Below are positions 29,552 to 37,467 of a stretch of 64,000 nucleotides of DNA, piece by piece. The notes under the pieces are model-generated. The model did not search any database. It had not been told where the DNA came from and saw nothing but the letters and a program-made list of their open reading frames with translations. The DNA is from Methylocystis silviterrae (GTDB lineage Bacteria; Pseudomonadota; Alphaproteobacteria; Rhizobiales; Beijerinckiaceae), in NCBI RefSeq assembly GCF_013350005.1, contig NZ_JABVWW010000003.1, forward strand, positions 298,113 through 362,112. The letters run 5' to 3'. Each line of letters starts with the position of its first letter. Position 1 is the stretch's first letter. The translations under genes were made by a program, and so were the position numbers.

Positions 29552-31786
29552 GTGTTGGAGCGTTTCCAGGCTTCTGCTTTCGCCAAGCGCTTGAGGCGCA
29601 TCCTGCTCGCGATCGATGCGCTCATCGATTCCGCCATGTTCCAGAGCGGGCGGCGCGCCCGCGAGCTCTATGAGGATTTTTCGACCTTCATGGAGCGGTT
29701 CCATGTCTCCGGCCTTGCCCGGGTTGGCGTGGAGCTCTCCTGCGAGGCGCTAACTCTTGGTCTGGGCGCCGGCATCGTCGCCATGGCGCTCGCCTCCTCG
29801 GCGTTCCAGATGACAAGCGACGAGAATTGGCTCAAGCAGACCGATCTCGCTGTCACCTTCCTCGATCGCTACGGCGCGGAAGTCGGCCAGCGCGGCATCA
29901 AGCATGACGACGCCGTGCCGCTCGATCAATATCCCGATTATCTTATCAAAGCGGTGCTGGCGACGGAAGACCGCCGCTTCTACGAACATTTCGGCATCGA
30001 CGTGATCGGCACGCTGCGGGCGCTCACGGTCAATGCGCGGTCATCGGGCGTCGTGCAGGGCGGCTCCTCCATCAGCCAGCAGCTCGCCAAGAATTTATTC
30101 CTGTCGAATGAGCGCACCATCACCCGCAAGATCAACGAGGCCTTTCTGGCGCTGTGGCTCGAGCACCATCTGACCAAGCGCGAAATCCTCAAGCTCTATC
30201 TCGATCGCGTCTATATGGGCGGCGGCGCTTTCGGCATTCAGGCGGCAGCCGAATTCTATTTCGGCAAGTCGGTCAAAGACGTCACGCTGTCCGAGGCGGC
30301 GATGCTCGCGGGCCTCTTCAAGGCGCCGACGAAATACGCGCCGCACGTCAATCTGCCGGCGGCGCGCGCGCGCGCCAATGACGTCTTGAACAATCTCGTC
30401 GACGCCGGCTTCATGACCGATAGCCAGATCATCGCGGCGCAGCGCAGTCCGGCGACGCCGATCGACCGCGCCCGCGAGACGAGCCCCGACTGGTATCTCG
30501 ATTACGCCTATGGCGAAATCCGCAAGTTCGCGCAGGAAGGCAAGCTCGGCGACAATCGCGTGCTCAGCGTGCGCACCACGCTCGATTCCAATGTCCAGAA
30601 GCGCGCCGAAGACGTCATCGAGACCAATCTGCGCGAGCAGGGCCGCAGCTATCGCGCCAAGCAGGCCGCCGCGGTCGTCATCGAGCCGGACGGCGCCGTG
30701 CGGGCCATCGTCGGCGGCCGGGATTATGGCGCAAGCCAGTTCAATCGCGCGACCGACGCCGCGCGCCAGCCCGGCTCCTCCTTCAAGCCCTACGTCTATC
30801 TCACCGCGCTGATGACCGGCCGTTTCAAGCCGACGACCATCGTCACCGACCGGCCGACCTGCATCGGCAATTACTGCGTCCATAACTACAGCGGCGGCTA
30901 TGCCGGCTCCATGCCGCTCGCCATGGCTCTGGCGAAATCCTTGAACACGGTCGCCATTCAACTGTCGCAGGCGATCGGCAAGGGCGATTCGCGCATCGGC
31001 CGGGCCAAGATCATTGAAACCTGCCGGCGGCTCGGCATCACCACGCCGCTCGAGGACACGCCCTCGCTTCCCGTCGGACAGAGCGACGTGATCCTGCTCG
31101 AACATTCGGCGGGCTATGGGGCCTTCGTCAACGGCGGCAAAAAGGTCACGCCTTACGCCGCCGTCGAAATCCGCAATCGGCAGGGCGATCTGCTCTATCG
31201 CCACGACCGCGACGCGCCGCCGCAAACGCAGGCGGTGCCGTTCGACAAGGTGGTCGAACTCGCCGGCATGATGAAGAAGGTCGTCGAGGAAGGCACCGGC
31301 AGGCGCGCGCAGCTCGGCGAAGGCATCGACGTGATCGGCAAGACCGGCACCACAAATGGCTATAAGGACGCCTGGTTCTGCGGCTATACCGGAACGATGG
31401 GCGGCTGCGTCTGGTACGGCAACGACGACAACGCCCCGATGAACAACATGACCGGCGGCACGCTGCCGGCAAGCACCTGGCACGACATCATGGCCTATGC
31501 GCATCAGGGCGCGATCCTGAAGCCGATCGTCGGCTTGAAGCCGGATCCCAAGGGCGCGACTGCCGCCGTGAACGCCAATGTCGTCAAGCCGCTCGAACTT
31601 GGCGCGCCGCAGCGTCCCGCGACCCTGTCCAAGGGCGCGATGCAGGCGCTCGAATCGCTTCAAACGAAGATCAAAGCGGTCGGCGGCGACAAGCAGAGCG
31701 GGCTCGAATCGCCTGACCCCGCCGCATCCGCCGTCGATCGGCGCGAGGCGCAGCGCGCCAGCGGCGCCGACGGCGTCATCCGTTAG
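29552..31786 (+). CDS. Class A penicillin-binding protein (transglycosylase/transpeptidase)
   Basis: A 744-residue bifunctional peptidoglycan synthase starting at GTG. One membrane helix (about 68-88) anchors it. The glycosyltransferase (about 120-300) has the EDRRFYEHFGID motif with catalytic Glu and GGSSISQQLAKNLFLSNERT, and later KREILKLYLDRVYMGGGAFG. The transpeptidase has S-x-x-K in ARQPGSSFKPYVY, SxN in AKSLNT and KTGTTN. It is shorter than E. coli PBP1a and has a low-complexity tail ending RASGADGVIR. Acts in the periplasm at the growing wall. Confidence 0.93.
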   Translation: MLERFQASAFAKRLRRILLAIDALIDSAMFQSGRRARELYEDFSTFMERFHVSGLARVGVELSCEALTLGLGAGIVAMALASSAFQMTSDENWLKQTDLAVTFLDRYGAEVGQRGIKHDDAVPLDQYPDYLIKAVLATEDRRFYEHFGIDVIGTLRALTVNARSSGVVQGGSSISQQLAKNLFLSNERTITRKINEAFLALWLEHHLTKREILKLYLDRVYMGGGAFGIQAAAEFYFGKSVKDVTLSEAAMLAGLFKAPTKYAPHVNLPAARARANDVLNNLVDAGFMTDSQIIAAQRSPATPIDRARETSPDWYLDYAYGEIRKFAQEGKLGDNRVLSVRTTLDSNVQKRAEDVIETNLREQGRSYRAKQAAAVVIEPDGAVRAIVGGRDYGASQFNRATDAARQPGSSFKPYVYLTALMTGRFKPTTIVTDRPTCIGNYCVHNYSGGYAGSMPLAMALAKSLNTVAIQLSQAIGKGDSRIGRAKIIETCRRLGITTPLEDTPSLPVGQSDVILLEHSAGYGAFVNGGKKVTPYAAVEIRNRQGDLLYRHDRDAPPQTQAVPFDKVVELAGMMKKVVEEGTGRRAQLGEGIDVIGKTGTTNGYKDAWFCGYTGTMGGCVWYGNDDNAPMNNMTGGTLPASTWHDIMAYAHQGAILKPIVGLKPDPKGATAAVNANVVKPLELGAPQRPATLSKGAMQALESLQTKIKAVGGDKQSGLESPDPAASAVDRREAQRASGADGVIR

Positions 31787-31802
31787 CGGCGGGAGCGCAC
31801 CC

Positions 31803-32393
31803 TTGGACCTCAAGCCTTACGCAAATTATCTGCGCGCCGCCTCGGCGATGATCGCCGGGGTCGGTGTCGGCCTTTTGGCGACCGTCCTGTCGCTCAACGC
31901 CGGCTACGGCTTCAATTCTCTGCGCGCCGGGCCATGGACCGCCTGGCCGCATATCGGCGGCGCCGACATCGACCCTTATGCGCGGGCGGTCATTTCGCGT
32001 TCTGGAGAAGCGCCGCTCGGCCGCGATCAGGGATTGGCCTTCATTGCGCGCGCCGACTCCAACGGCGCGCCGCTCAGCGCCGAATGCGAATATCGGATTA
32101 TCGATCCCTTGCCGGCCGCACGCTTCTGGACGATCGCGTTGGCGAGCCCCGACGGTCGGCTGCTCGCCAATCCCACCGAGCGCTATGGCTATTCCTCGGT
32201 CGACGTTCTGCGCAACGAGGGGGGCGCATTTGAGATCGACGTCGCGCGCGAGGCGCGGCCGGGCAATTGGCTGTCGCCGGGCGGCGCGAAAGACTTCGTC
32301 GTCATGCTGCGGCTCTATGATACGCCGCTCGACATCGAGTCGGCTCCAGATCCAAATTCCTTTCCAAAAATCGTGAAACTCGGATGCGCCTGA
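31803..32393 (+). CDS. DUF1214 domain protein
   Basis: A 196-residue protein with one N-terminal membrane helix (about 13-32, ASAMIAGVGVGLLATVLSLN), then the DUF1214 beta-sandwich: DIDPYARAVISRSGEAPLGR, CEYRIIDPLPAARFWTIALA, and GNWLSPGGAKDFVVMLRLYD, typical of the family. The TTG at 31803 is preceded by GGGAG and follows the PBP gene by 17 nt; an upstream in-frame extension overlapping that gene is rejected. It overlaps the DUF1254 gene by 10 nt. Function of the pair is unknown. Confidence 0.8.
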   Translation: MDLKPYANYLRAASAMIAGVGVGLLATVLSLNAGYGFNSLRAGPWTAWPHIGGADIDPYARAVISRSGEAPLGRDQGLAFIARADSNGAPLSAECEYRIIDPLPAARFWTIALASPDGRLLANPTERYGYSSVDVLRNEGGAFEIDVAREARPGNWLSPGGAKDFVVMLRLYDTPLDIESAPDPNSFPKIVKLGCA

Positions 32394-32986
32394 ATATTCC
32401 CGATCGCTATCTCGACCTTCTGCCGTGGCTGCTTGCGACGCTGCTCGTCGCGGGGATCGTGCATATCGTTTCGGTGCTGCTGATGCCGACTCTGGCGCCG
32501 AACGACGCGCTCGCGCGACTCGCGTCCTATGTGAAGAGCGCCGCGCCGGCCGAAGGCCTGGTGATGCTGCCGCAGATGGCGCCGGGGGCCGAGACGCTGC
32601 CTTTCGAGGACCCGGCCTTCGCCGAGGCGGTCTGCGTCTATGATCTCGCCAAGGGTCCGCTGCGGGTCAAGACCAGCGTCGACGGCGAGGATTTTCTCGG
32701 GCTTTCATTTCACGCCAACGCCGGCCGCATCTATCATTCGATGACCGACCGCTCGGCGATCAAAGGCAAGATCGACATCGTCGTCGGCGACGCGCGCCAG
32801 ATCGACGCGCTGACGAGCGCCGATGAAGGAGACGCCCCGCCGCCGCAGGAAGTGCGGCTCACGGCGCCGACGAAGCGCGGCTTCATTCTGATCCGCTCCT
32901 TGGCCAAGCGCGCCTCCGATCAGGAGCGCGCGCGCAGCCGCTTAAGCGCGATCAGCTGCCAGCGCTTCGATCTGCCGCAGGGGTAG
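32384..32986 (+). CDS. DUF1254 domain protein
   Basis: A 200-residue protein with a membrane helix (about 15-34, LLATLLVAGIVHIVSVLLMP) and a DUF1254-like domain: PFEDPAFAEAVCVYDLAKGP, HANAGRIYHSMTDRSA and a C-terminal RGFILIRSLAKRA. DUF1254 and DUF1214 proteins are usually encoded side by side in alphaproteobacteria. It ends at a palindrome between convergent genes. Confidence 0.75.
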   Translation: MRLNIPDRYLDLLPWLLATLLVAGIVHIVSVLLMPTLAPNDALARLASYVKSAAPAEGLVMLPQMAPGAETLPFEDPAFAEAVCVYDLAKGPLRVKTSVDGEDFLGLSFHANAGRIYHSMTDRSAIKGKIDIVVGDARQIDALTSADEGDAPPPQEVRLTAPTKRGFILIRSLAKRASDQERARSRLSAISCQRFDLPQG

Positions 32987-33010
32987 CGCGGTTTCCCGCC
33001 AAAGCGGTTA

Positions 33011-33035
33011 TTGGCGACCGGCTTTCGGTCGCCAA
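33011..33035. repeat. Perfect 10-bp inverted repeat between convergent genes
   Basis: TTGGCGACCG and CGGTCGCCAA around a GCTTT loop. It could act as a bidirectional transcription stop, although no T run follows on either strand. Confidence 0.5.
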
Positions 33036-33050
33036 CCTAAAAACGCGCCG

Positions 33051-33584
33051 TCAGGCGGGCATCCGCTTGTCGTATTCCTTCTGCAGGCGGCTCCAGCCTT
33101 CCCAGAATGGCGCCGGCTTCCTGCCTGTCGCTCGGGCGACCAGGATGTCGAGGTGCATGTGCCAGCCGGCCCCGACCTTCAACAGGGTTGCGCGGTCGGG
33201 CAGACGTCGATGGATTACGGTCAGCAGCACATGATCGCCCCTTGGCTCGAGCTCGAAAGAAACGTCGCCGCTGCCTTGCCATGCGAAGGCAAGTTTGCGG
33301 GGCGGATCGACCTCAGTGATGCGGCTTTGCATCCGGTGCTCGTCGCCAAAGTCGGGCGGCCGCCGGCCAGGCGGATCAGTCAGTTCGTCGTTGCGCCAGA
33401 CGAACTCGAAGGGCGCGCCGACCTTCATCTCCATCGGCCCCGCCGCCAGCCATTTGCGGCGCAGGTCGCTCTCCGTGAGATAGGCCCATACGCGCTCTAT
33501 GGGGCCGGGGAGAAGGCGCTCGATCGTCAAGGTGGCGGGTTCGGTAAGCGCGCCATAAGCATTTGGCGTTGCAAGATCGGTCAT
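33051..33584 (-). CDS. SRPBCC/AHSA1-family protein
   Basis: A 177-residue START-like protein. TIERLLPGPIERVWAYLTES followed by DLRRKWLAAGPMEMKVG and FEFVWRNDEL are family hallmarks, and the end HMHLDILVARATGRKPAPFW is also typical. In this setting such proteins accompany an ArsR regulator; their ligands are mostly unknown. The ATG at 33584 overlaps the regulator gene by 4 nt. A longer frame reading into the regulator is an artefact. Confidence 0.85.
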   Translation of the reverse strand: MTDLATPNAYGALTEPATLTIERLLPGPIERVWAYLTESDLRRKWLAAGPMEMKVGAPFEFVWRNDELTDPPGRRPPDFGDEHRMQSRITEVDPPRKLAFAWQGSGDVSFELEPRGDHVLLTVIHRRLPDRATLLKVGAGWHMHLDILVARATGRKPAPFWEGWSRLQKEYDKRMPA

Positions 33585-33946
33585 GAGTCGTCTCCTTTGC
33601 AGGCGTCGGAACGAAGCGTGTCCTCCGTAAGGAGGAGCCCTTCGAGCGCATCCAGACGGTCTGTCCAAAAGCGCGCGTAGAAATTCAGCCACTCGTGGGC
33701 GCTGGCGAGCGGACCAGGAGCGAGGCGGCAGATATGGGCGCGGCCGCGCACTTCGCGCCGGATCAGCCCTGCATTCTCAAGCGCCTTGACGTGCTTCGAG
33801 GCGGCAGCGAGCGACATCGCAAAAGGTTCCGCAAGCTGGCCTACGGTTCGTTCGCTCTTGGCGAGATCGCGAAGCATCCGCCGGCGCGTGGCGTCGCCGA
33901 GCGCGTGAAAGACGGCATCGAGTTGAGGCGCTTCTAATTCAACCAT
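33581..33946 (-). CDS. ArsR-family transcriptional regulator
   Basis: A 121-residue winged-helix repressor: LDAVFHALGDATRRRMLRDL, then SERTVGQLAEPFAMSLAAAS and KHVKALENAGLIRREVRGR. It has no CxC metal motif, so it belongs to the metal-independent group often paired with SRPBCC proteins. It starts within a palindrome that matches a second palindrome 22 nt upstream, both likely its own operators, which implies autorepression of the two-gene operon. Confidence 0.88.
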   Translation of the reverse strand: MVELEAPQLDAVFHALGDATRRRMLRDLAKSERTVGQLAEPFAMSLAAASKHVKALENAGLIRREVRGRAHICRLAPGPLASAHEWLNFYARFWTDRLDALEGLLLTEDTLRSDACKGDDS

Positions 33947-33956
33947 AGGGTTGAAT
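33937..33956 (-). promoter_or_regulatory. Operator-like palindrome overlapping the arsR-type start codon
   Basis: Perfect inverted repeat ATTCAACC/GGTTGAAT around ATAG. The ATG of the regulator gene (33946-33944) lies inside it. Confidence 0.7.
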
Positions 33957-33977
33957 ATATCGGCTCATCCGCAAATG

Positions 33978-33993
33978 TCAACCAGTTGGTTGA
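33978..33993 (-). promoter_or_regulatory. Second operator-like palindrome of the ArsR operon
   Basis: TCAACC-AGTT-GGTTGA, the same half-sites and the same 4-nt spacer as the palindrome at 33937. Confidence 0.7.
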
Positions 33994-34309
33994 ATGAACG
34001 GTTATGGATGCTTTTTCAATTGCTTTGGTCGATTTTCGATGATGGCGGGCGCCATAAGTAGCGTTATTCGAAACTGCGCGCCGCCGGCTCACGCCCCGGA
34101 GATTTTCCCTGCCACGGGTTTTGGAGACCAGGCGACCCAGCTCAGCATTGATGCTCGATCTCGCCGGCTATCGTGTCGAGGCGGGGCCTGTCATCAAGGA
34201 AGGCGTTTTAGTCGTCATTCGGAGGAGCGCGGCGACGAAGCAATCCAGAGCAACGGCGCAACGATGGATTTCTTCCCCTGCGTGTTGCAATGACGACTCT
34301 GATTGCCGC
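33994..34309. other. Non-coding stretch
   Basis: No ORF with coding character and no RNA family recognised. The right part (34215-34290) contains sequence resembling a degenerate CGTCATTCGGAGGAGCGCGA interspersed repeat ending in GTTGCAATGACGA, common in this order. Confidence 0.4.
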
Positions 34310-34413
34310 GTCATTCCCGACAGGCCGAAGGCCTGATCGGGAATCCAGGGGCAACGCCATGCACGATTGGTTTTTTCTGGATTCCCGATCGCGCTTCGCG
34401 CGTCGGGAGTGAC
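34310..34413. repeat. Dispersed palindromic repeat, copy F
   Basis: Same element as at 12899 with one mismatch in the right end (GGGAGTGAC). An extra partial right end, CGCGTCGGGAATGAC, follows at 34431-34445. Confidence 0.9.
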
Positions 34414-34485
34414 AGCGCGCAGAGGCCCTGCGCGTCGGGAATGACATCGGGCGAGGCTTGCATTTGGGGGCGCGACAGGCGCGCG

Positions 34486-34884
34486 TCAGTTGCTGTCGCT
34501 GGGCAGACCCGGGATCGGCAGAATTTCGATTCCCTCTTCGAGCAGCGCCTTCGCTTCTTCGAATGTGGCGCGGCCGCGGATGGCGCGACGCTCCGTCTCG
34601 CCGTCTTCCATGGCGCGCGCTTCCTCAGGGAAGCGGTCGCCGACGTCTTCGGTATGCGCGACCACCGTGTCGTGCAGCTCGCGCAGCTTCATGCGCAGAT
34701 CATGCGCCGCGTCGTCGCGCGGCTTGGCGATATGGGGCGCCATGACGTCGCGCGCAATCTTCGTCGAGTCGCAGAAGGGGCAGGCGATCTGTCCTTCGGC
34801 CGCCTGCTTTTCAAATCCCGCGCTGTCGCGAAACCAGCTGTCGAAGCTGTGCCCGGCGTCGCAGATGAGGGAGTAACGGATCAT
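34486..34884 (-). CDS. DUF1178 family protein
   Basis: A 132-residue protein. MIRYSLICDAGHSFDSWFRD and IACPFCDSTKIARDVMAPHI are the DUF1178 signature; the Cys8 to CPFC spacing and the His suggest a zinc ribbon. The rest is helical (DLRMKLRELHDTVVAHTEDV). Function of the family is unknown. It overlaps the glutaredoxin gene by 4 nt, so the two are cotranslated. Confidence 0.88.
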   Translation of the reverse strand: MIRYSLICDAGHSFDSWFRDSAGFEKQAAEGQIACPFCDSTKIARDVMAPHIAKPRDDAAHDLRMKLRELHDTVVAHTEDVGDRFPEEARAMEDGETERRAIRGRATFEEAKALLEEGIEILPIPGLPSDSN

Positions 34885-35153
34885 GGCGTCGCTCCGCCGG
34901 CGAGGAGCGCGTCGAGCTTTCCCTCGCCTTCGAGCGCGTGAAGCTCGTCGCAGCCGCCGATGTGCTTGTCGTCGATGAAGATCTGCGGAACGGTCGAGCG
35001 GCCATTGGCGCGCTGGCTCATGCGGCGGCGTCCGAGCGGGTCCCACGCCACCGAGATTTCTTCGAATTCGGCGCCCTTTTGCGTCAGCAGCCGCTTCGCG
35101 GCGAGGCAATAGGGGCAGGTCGGCGTGGTGTAAATTTCAATGCGGGGGGCCAT
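34881..35153 (-). CDS. grxC: Glutaredoxin 3
   Basis: A 90-residue dithiol glutaredoxin with active site TPTCPYCLAAK, the TVPQIFID cis-Pro motif and GGCDELHALE for glutathione binding. It reduces disulphides with glutathione in the cytosol. The gene lies between comF-like and DUF1178 genes in one minus-strand row. Confidence 0.93.
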   Translation of the reverse strand: MAPRIEIYTTPTCPYCLAAKRLLTQKGAEFEEISVAWDPLGRRRMSQRANGRSTVPQIFIDDKHIGGCDELHALEGEGKLDALLAGGATP

Positions 35154-35174
35154 GGCGCGCTTATACGCCTGCGC

Positions 35175-35942
35175 CTAGGCGCTTGTCACGGCCCGCGCGA
35201 AGACGAGGAGATCGACGCGCGCCGCGCCCGCCTTGAGCAAAGCGCGAGTCGCGGCGTTGGCGGTCGCCCCGGTCGTCAGCACGTCGTCGACGAGCACGAC
35301 ATTGCGCCCGTGGATGGCGTCCGCCCGCTCCGGTTCGACGCGAAAGGCGCCGGAGAGATTGGCGGCGCGCTGCGCCCGGGTCAGTCCCACCTGCGGCGCC
35401 GTCGGCTTGACGCGCTGCAGCGCCAAGGTCTCCACCGGCACGGCGCTCTCGCGCGCGATCGCCTGCGCGAGGGCCGCCGACTGGTTGAACCGCCGCGCCA
35501 GAATCCGCAAGCGGTGCAAGGGGATGGGCACGATCACGTCGGCGTCGGCGAGGAGTTCGGCGCCGGCCCGCGCCATCCAGCGGCCCATCGGTTCGGCGAA
35601 CTCCAGCCGATCGTAATATTTCAGCCGGTGCGCCAAAGCGCGCGCCTTGTCGCTGTCATAGCGCGCGACGGCCCTGGCGCGGCCGAAGGCGGGCGGGTTG
35701 GCGGCCGCTTCCAGCGAGATCAACCCCGGCTGCGCCAGATCGCGTTCGAACGGCGTGCCGAGCCGCTCGCAATAGGGGCGCTCGATGAAGGCGATGTCGC
35801 GCCAGCACTCGGCGCAGATCGCGCCATGGGCGGCGACCGCCCTTCGGCAGACGAGGCAGGATGGCGGATAGATGAGGTCGAGAAGCGCATGTCCCGCCCG
35901 CGCAAGGGCTCGAAGCAGACCCTCTTTCACGAGCCGCGTCAT
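35175..35942 (-). CDS. comF: ComF-family phosphoribosyltransferase-fold protein
   Basis: A 255-residue protein. The N-terminal zinc finger is CLVC and CAEC (with CERLG further on). The phosphoribosyltransferase fold shows VIVPIPLHRLRILARRFNQS and the PRPP-loop-like NVVLVDDVLTTGAT. In naturally competent bacteria ComF aids DNA uptake; in alphaproteobacteria it is also needed for GTA DNA uptake (shown in Rhodobacter), which is of interest beside a GTA cluster. The ATG at 35942 is chosen over one 14 codons upstream. Confidence 0.88.
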   Translation of the reverse strand: MTRLVKEGLLRALARAGHALLDLIYPPSCLVCRRAVAAHGAICAECWRDIAFIERPYCERLGTPFERDLAQPGLISLEAAANPPAFGRARAVARYDSDKARALAHRLKYYDRLEFAEPMGRWMARAGAELLADADVIVPIPLHRLRILARRFNQSAALAQAIARESAVPVETLALQRVKPTAPQVGLTRAQRAANLSGAFRVEPERADAIHGRNVVLVDDVLTTGATANAATRALLKAGAARVDLLVFARAVTSA

Positions 35943-36115
35943 GGCCGAAATCCGCTCAAATGAATCTGCGCGCGCGCTTCGCAAAATAATTCAGGGCTTG
36001 AGCGCAGGCGGAATCCTATCGCATCGTAAGGCTCAGGAAAAGAATCATCCGTCGGAGTCGGCCGGCGCGCCCCCGTTACAGCGCGAAGCGAAGCCCCTTA
36101 GGAGTTGTCGCCCCC

Positions 36116-37432
36116 ATGAGCGAATTCCACACGATCTTCGTCATCTCCTGCATCGCCGTGCTGGCGCCGCTGCTCAACAGGGTTCCGGCGTTTGCGCGCG
36201 CGCCGATCGTCGCCATCGAACTGTTGCTGGGCATGCTCGTCGGCCCAAGCGGGGCGGGGCTGGTGGCGGGGGATGGCGCCGTCAATTTTTTAATGGAGTT
36301 TGGCCTGGTCTATTTGTTTTTTCAGGCGGGCTTCGAGTTCAATCAGAAGGAAATAACCGGAAAGCCGCTTCGACTGGGATTTTTCGCATGGCTCATTTCA
36401 TTGAGCCTCTCGGTCGTTATTTCCGGACTGCTTTATCTCGTTGGCCTCGTGGAGGCGCCGCTTCTCGTCGCGCTGATCTTGCCGACCACGGCGTTCGGCA
36501 TATTGATCCCCGTTTTGCGGCAGGCAGGGGACCTCGATAATGAATTCGGACGCTATGTCCTTGGCGTCGCGGCTGTCAGCGAACTTGGACCGCTCATTCT
36601 CGCCTCGATCGTTCTGGCGCAGCACAATCATCATCTGCACCAGACGCTGTTAAGCGCGCTTTTCATCGTGCTCGGGCTTGCCGCGATCTTTTTCCTCAAG
36701 ACCGTGCGTTCGGACCGACTCGCCGAAAGCATTGTGTATTGGCTTGGCGACAGCGAGCTTCTGCCAATTCGAATCGCGCTCGTCGTTTTGCTTGGCTTCG
36801 TCTCATTCGCCGACAGGCTGGGGATGGAGCTTGTGGTCGGCTCCTATATGGCGGGCATGGCCGTCGCGGTCCTGGTGCGGGGCACCAAGGCCGAAATCCT
36901 CAAGGATCGTTTGACCGCTATCGGCTCCGGTTTTTTGATTCCGCTGTTTTTTATCGAAAGCGGCGCGTCATTTGACTTTGTGGCGCTCGTCAGGAGCCCC
37001 GCGACCGTCGCGCTCTTCGCGTTTTTTTGCGTCGCCTTCCTGCTCATTCGTCTCGCGCCGCTGAATCTTTTTCGCGGGACGGTGCCCGAGCGGGACATGC
37101 CCGCGCTGGCGCTGTTGTCGTCGACCACCCTGCCGCTCGTCGTCGCGCTCACCTATCTCGGCGTCGGGAGGGGACAGATGGCGCCAGAGACGGCTTCCGC
37201 GCTTGTGGGCGCCGCGATGGTGACCGTCACGGCGTTCCCGACGCTGGCCTTCTGGCTGCGTGGAACGCGTCAGCCATCGCGCCTTGAGAGCGGCATATCG
37301 TCCATCGCTCACGCCGTCGCCGACTGGTTCTCTTCGCAAGCGGCCGGCGCGTTCGCCAAACTGCCGCCTCGATGGATCGAGACTCTCCAGGACGCCGAGC
37401 GTCGCGTCTCCGATCTGTTCAACCGCCCTTAG
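36116..37432 (+). CDS. Cation:proton antiporter (CPA2, Kef/NapA-like)
   Basis: A 438-residue integral membrane protein with about 12 hydrophobic helices. It has the CPA2-type helix breaks LIGMLVGPSGAG-like segment (LLGMLVGPSGAGLVAGDGA), FQAGFEFN, and the later AGMAVAVLVRG and LIPLFFIESGASFD. It exchanges Na+ or K+ for H+. No RCK/TrkA domain follows, so it is shorter than full Kef proteins. TAGGAG lies upstream of the ATG. Confidence 0.85.
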   Translation: MSEFHTIFVISCIAVLAPLLNRVPAFARAPIVAIELLLGMLVGPSGAGLVAGDGAVNFLMEFGLVYLFFQAGFEFNQKEITGKPLRLGFFAWLISLSLSVVISGLLYLVGLVEAPLLVALILPTTAFGILIPVLRQAGDLDNEFGRYVLGVAAVSELGPLILASIVLAQHNHHLHQTLLSALFIVLGLAAIFFLKTVRSDRLAESIVYWLGDSELLPIRIALVVLLGFVSFADRLGMELVVGSYMAGMAVAVLVRGTKAEILKDRLTAIGSGFLIPLFFIESGASFDFVALVRSPATVALFAFFCVAFLLIRLAPLNLFRGTVPERDMPALALLSSTTLPLVVALTYLGVGRGQMAPETASALVGAAMVTVTAFPTLAFWLRGTRQPSRLESGISSIAHAVADWFSSQAAGAFAKLPPRWIETLQDAERRVSDLFNRP

Positions 37433-37467
37433 AGCGCTTCCCGATCACTTTTTCGGAACCTGCTCTA
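37430..37467. repeat. Palindrome supplying both stop codons of convergent genes
   Basis: TAGAGC at 37430 and GCTCTA at 37462 are inverted, with weaker pairing inside (CCGA/TCGG). The first TAG ends the antiporter gene, the second (minus strand) ends the metallochaperone gene. The motif resembles a common alphaproteobacterial intergenic palindrome. Confidence 0.7.

Noticed and set aside
30095..31813. Long minus-strand open frame (572 codons) opposite the penicillin-binding protein gene
   Set aside because: It is the antisense shadow of a clearly recognised gene in GC-rich DNA; the translation has no domain.
12899..34413. CRISPR array
   Set aside because: The 105-bp repeats are dispersed over 21 kb, palindromic and lack regular spacers; no cas genes are present.
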